From a virus, in IMG/VR virus record IMGVR_UViG_3300031565_000236, positions 1-30,795 of that record: a DNA stretch of 30,795 nucleotides. One strand, written 5' to 3'. Shown here in pieces: positions 29,001 through 30,795 of this stretch. The first letter of the stretch is position 1; every line of letters starts with the position of its first letter. The translations under genes and the position numbers were made by a program. Below the pieces are notes generated by a model, which did no database searches, had not been told where the DNA came from, and worked only from the letters and a program-made list of their open reading frames with translations.

Positions 29001-30795
29001 CGGAAGAGATCAAAGCAGCGCCTCTCACCGAAGAGTTCCAGAACAACATCGCCAACACGGCAGCAGCAGGGCAAGAACTCAACCGGCGATTACTGTCCGA
29101 CGCGGGTGGGAAGGGTCAAGGCGGCAATCCCCAATGGCTTCAAGCGTTGGCACTCGCACCTGTCCGTCAACACGCTCTGAGTTTCTGGCGACCTTTCGAT
29201 CGTACAAAAGAAGGCGGGACGGGCGTAAGTCAACATGCGCTCGGCATAGCCGTAGACATCAAGGCTGTCACCAAAAACAAAGAGGCTTTTTCTCTTGCGT
29301 TTTCTGCGTTGATTGCCGAAGCGCAGATAATGTACAACGAAGGTCTGATTGGTGGCGTGGGTTTTTACCCCAAAGGCGGTTTCATCCATATTGATGTGCG
29401 AGCACGCCCTAGTCGTTGGGTGCAGTGGGTTCCAAAAGGCTCCAATGAAGGGTTTGACGTGACCTGCTCCTTGCCCGTCGGCACGGGACAAGAGACGACG
29501 ATTACCGCACGGGGGCCTAAATCGGGATTTGTAGACGAAAATGGCATATCGCCCTGTGGCTGGTGGCAGCAGCGCCTTCGGGATAGTAACTGGCCTGGGC
29601 AAGACGCTATCAACGCCCGGAAAGGGAACCGCATTACACCGTTCCCCGCGAACGGTTCCCCGCCAAAAGAGGCAGCCCCACCGCCCCCTCCACCACCAGT
29701 GGAGCCACCGCCTCCGCCTCCGCCGGAACCGCCCGAACCCCTCGACAGCCCTCCGATCACGCTCATTGAGATTGATCTTGAGAACCCCGTCCAAGTTCGG
29801 GGGTTTGTCCCGCCCACCGTAACCGACCCGCTTCAGCGGGCTCCTGAAGCTGACTGGGGGATGATCACGGCGACGAAAGGGATGATCATTGCACGGGGGC
29901 CCTCCCTGACACCGATCGTCGTATCGACGGATCAGATCCAAACTGTGCGCTGGAGTCAGTTCCGTATGACGAAAGACACTTCCATCATGGGGGACACACC
30001 CAACGGTGGTGAGTACAGCTTCCGTCGTAAGCCTTTCAAGAAGCAGTTGTCAGATCGTTTTTTCAAAGCAGCACAAGAGACGGATCCCACTGCGGAGTCG
30101 ACCCCAACGGATATGTTCAAAGAGCTGTGGGATCTCACCGCGAAAAATCTGGCTGAAATTGGTATCCCGGAGTTTGATCCAAATAATCCGCAAACAGACC
30201 CAGACCTTATCATTGTCGACGACACCTTCATCGTCCCTGCTCCTTTTTTGGATGCGGTCTATTCGGCGTACACAGACACGTCGGCCCAAGCTTTGACGGC
30301 GGAGTTGACAGCACAGGCCGTCACAGAGGCGTCTGCGGCTGCGGCGGCAGGGGGTTTGGAGTCCGCCCAAGAAGCCGTTGACCGCGCACAATCCGCCCTA
30401 GCTACTCAAGAAGCTCGTTTTCAAAGCGAAGAGTTCGGAACGGGTTTCAATGGGGAAGTGGATGCGGAGTTTATCCGTGGACAGGTTCAGGTGGACCGGT
30501 TTGGCCAACCCGTAACGAACGACGTTATCCCAACCCGAGTACGGCCACCCACTTTGACTGTTGACGTTAGAGTGGCAGGGTTCACTCTCAAAGACCTCAG
30601 AAACTTTCCTCAGTTCGCGTCAACCGGACCAACCAAACAAGGCAAAAAAGGCCAAGCTTTCAACGCCACACTCCGCAAATTGGCGGATGCTTACGCGGAG
30701 GTTCTGGCTGCGCAGTTTTCGATGAAGTTTGATGACCTTCAAACTCTTGCGATGGAGCCGTCTACGGGACGAGAAGACCAACTGTCTTTGCTGAC
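26009..30795 (+). CDS. giant tail hub protein with M15-type peptidase domain (3' end outside window)
   Basis: One frame from ATG 26009 stays open to the window edge, giving at least 1595 residues. The first 580 or so are strand-rich and hub-like (gp27/gpD-like: DIQRYVTAMSVDAG; VFHGVVTNVSYEYSGG; ending FGAQCTTTLQLICRRR). About 720-800 are helical and likely coiled coil. Residues of about 1070-1140 hold an M15-type peptidase signature: SQHALGIAVD (His1076, Asp1083) and GGFIHIDVR (His1127), the zinc-ligand pattern of D-Ala-D-Ala carboxypeptidase and endopeptidase relatives that cut peptidoglycan peptides. A polyproline linker follows at about 1224-1247, then a further strand and helix region. 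No strong ribosome site is seen; the start 3 bases after the upstream stop suggests coupling. The protein would pierce and cut the cell wall at infection. Confidence 0.82.
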   Translation, partial: MPNISDRPYTGTWQNNMRQVVRHTPDGMVFINGDLALPGCERCRGRIDIQRYVTAMSVDAGTQPGALSASLSLSVPRISGDQLFRDGYNKLTPGLEVHIYMRGYFPTSGYFGAAGPAADIRLRGPDGAVDGFGGKIEWGNVPTYPYYPVFHGVVTNVSYEYSGGEYHSQVTCASLLHFWQYQNLNSEGATEATRGNNSQVRVGQTGINYNNTHPFGMIYDLYRSQAGAQGGVKYFAGGGSNLDAPMDGLRKDPNYTVWSHIAEYWAQRFRNRVQNLRMYGVNGNLFNAAQQAFLGQRGKSDTKNLLKQVQFAEDGTLSNVKDPFSQDIAVAKALGFERSGFDFIWGPIDNPDPDEKGKTTGLDDNSPASLNMLDMYAYTQQSSQIGQMQHWESTYETKLQIAQAVTEATGYEFYQDVDGDLVFKPPFYNLDTSSNRVYRIEDIDIISINFTHSEPEATWIKVKPSYNKGLLMLSNEGSLNREAIHADPKLLAQFGWRGGATLEVTYTTDVRACHLIGMARLDLLNVGINSATLTIPLRPEMRPGIPVYVAFEDSFYYISQLAHGLSFGAQCTTTLQLICRRRKFFAPGTPEPASPGQDINDLIHLDRTDLPPRPIQIHEDGIPRLAGFPNVVMALDPTRLNPKFFAVGAGLPHLDSTDDVRLFFNFVREDMKSEGVFQEVPASQAQDPSQSPSQSTQYRLQVSENEFIIFSIEDLASAYNDLQNARKEVDARQSAIEAKRSALRAADRFLDSQQARGPSTTKNAALTALQQKLTEAQQKLATTESTLGGGRRVDAKGGVIASEGVPNSNLFQIVLRTTQLHRGQPNRRTVDGIPGSDELASRLDLLENLKSTYTATSLPGYYRYYSASHPKPDQQGQPAIFMSDKKRPKTKPTTPSTGGGATPAAIPPAPVPTPVEEVNTDGLTPTEALKAKLKALGVEWVGESRIFEYQKRGGMTIDGKKTIRVQDPAFPDNPKKTIKVPNPTFGQLIPDNTNPKTPEEIKAAPLTEEFQNNIANTAAAGQELNRRLLSDAGGKGQGGNPQWLQALALAPVRQHALSFWRPFDRTKEGGTGVSQHALGIAVDIKAVTKNKEAFSLAFSALIAEAQIMYNEGLIGGVGFYPKGGFIHIDVRARPSRWVQWVPKGSNEGFDVTCSLPVGTGQETTITARGPKSGFVDENGISPCGWWQQRLRDSNWPGQDAINARKGNRITPFPANGSPPKEAAPPPPPPPVEPPPPPPPEPPEPLDSPPITLIEIDLENPVQVRGFVPPTVTDPLQRAPEADWGMITATKGMIIARGPSLTPIVVSTDQIQTVRWSQFRMTKDTSIMGDTPNGGEYSFRRKPFKKQLSDRFFKAAQETDPTAESTPTDMFKELWDLTAKNLAEIGIPEFDPNNPQTDPDLIIVDDTFIVPAPFLDAVYSAYTDTSAQALTAELTAQAVTEASAAAAAGGLESAQEAVDRAQSALATQEARFQSEEFGTGFNGEVDAEFIRGQVQVDRFGQPVTNDVIPTRVRPPTLTVDVRVAGFTLKDLRNFPQFASTGPTKQGKKGQAFNATLRKLADAYAEVLAAQFSMKFDDLQTLAMEPSTGREDQLSLL

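Noticed and set aside
1-30795. Search by eye for tRNA genes, CRISPR arrays, insertion sequences and attachment sites
   Set aside because: No cloverleaf-like tRNA, no regularly spaced DNA repeats, no transposase and no integrase were seen. The repeats in the sheath are protein-level repeats.

Overview
The window looks like the neck, tail and baseplate gene block of a large contractile-tailed (myovirus-type) bacteriophage or a prophage of that type. All identified genes but one lie on the + strand, mostly packed with ATGA/TGATG/TAATG stop-start overlaps. The order is the classic one: neck and tail-completion genes, sheath, tube, chaperone-position genes, tape measure, baseplate and hub. The host is probably a diderm bacterium, because there is a lipoprotein and an M15-type peptidoglycan peptidase domain. 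The cysteine-rich secreted protein on the minus strand resembles exoproteins common in Myxococcota/Bradymonadia-like bacteria, but that host guess is only suggestive.

Region 1 (1-2762) holds small accessory genes: a DnaQ-fold exonuclease that has lost most of its catalytic acids, a membrane-anchored phospholipase A2-like protein, a possible winged-helix protein, a one-TM coiled-coil protein whose gene overlaps that of a lipoprotein (a spanin-like arrangement), and two small unknowns. Region 2 (2769-8414) holds neck and tail-completion genes: a zinc-ribbon neck protein, an HK97-gp10-like completion protein, an alanine-rich coiled-coil protein, an actin/MreB-like ATPase, a 408-aa structural protein and an FmdB-like zinc-ribbon protein that appears to start at ATT. 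Region 3 (8688-16142) is one giant 2484-aa tail sheath gene carrying about 820 residues of tandem repeats, closed by a strong intrinsic terminator. Region 4 (16231-16934) is a small insert with one orphan + gene and one convergent minus-strand secreted cysteine-rich gene. Region 5 (17091-17876) is the tail tube, followed by its own terminator. Region 6 (18163-30795) runs through two genes at the tail-chaperone position, the tape measure, two paralogous baseplate proteins and a very large hub protein with an M15 peptidase domain, still open at the window edge.

The sheath and the tube, normally high-copy proteins, each sit in their own apparent transcription unit with a structured leader and a terminator. 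The most unusual items are the giant repeat-decorated sheath, the actin-like ATPase among neck genes, the phospholipase A2-like/spanin-like membrane cassette, and the ATT-initiated zinc-ribbon gene. All calls come from reading the sequence by eye; no database search or structure prediction was run.
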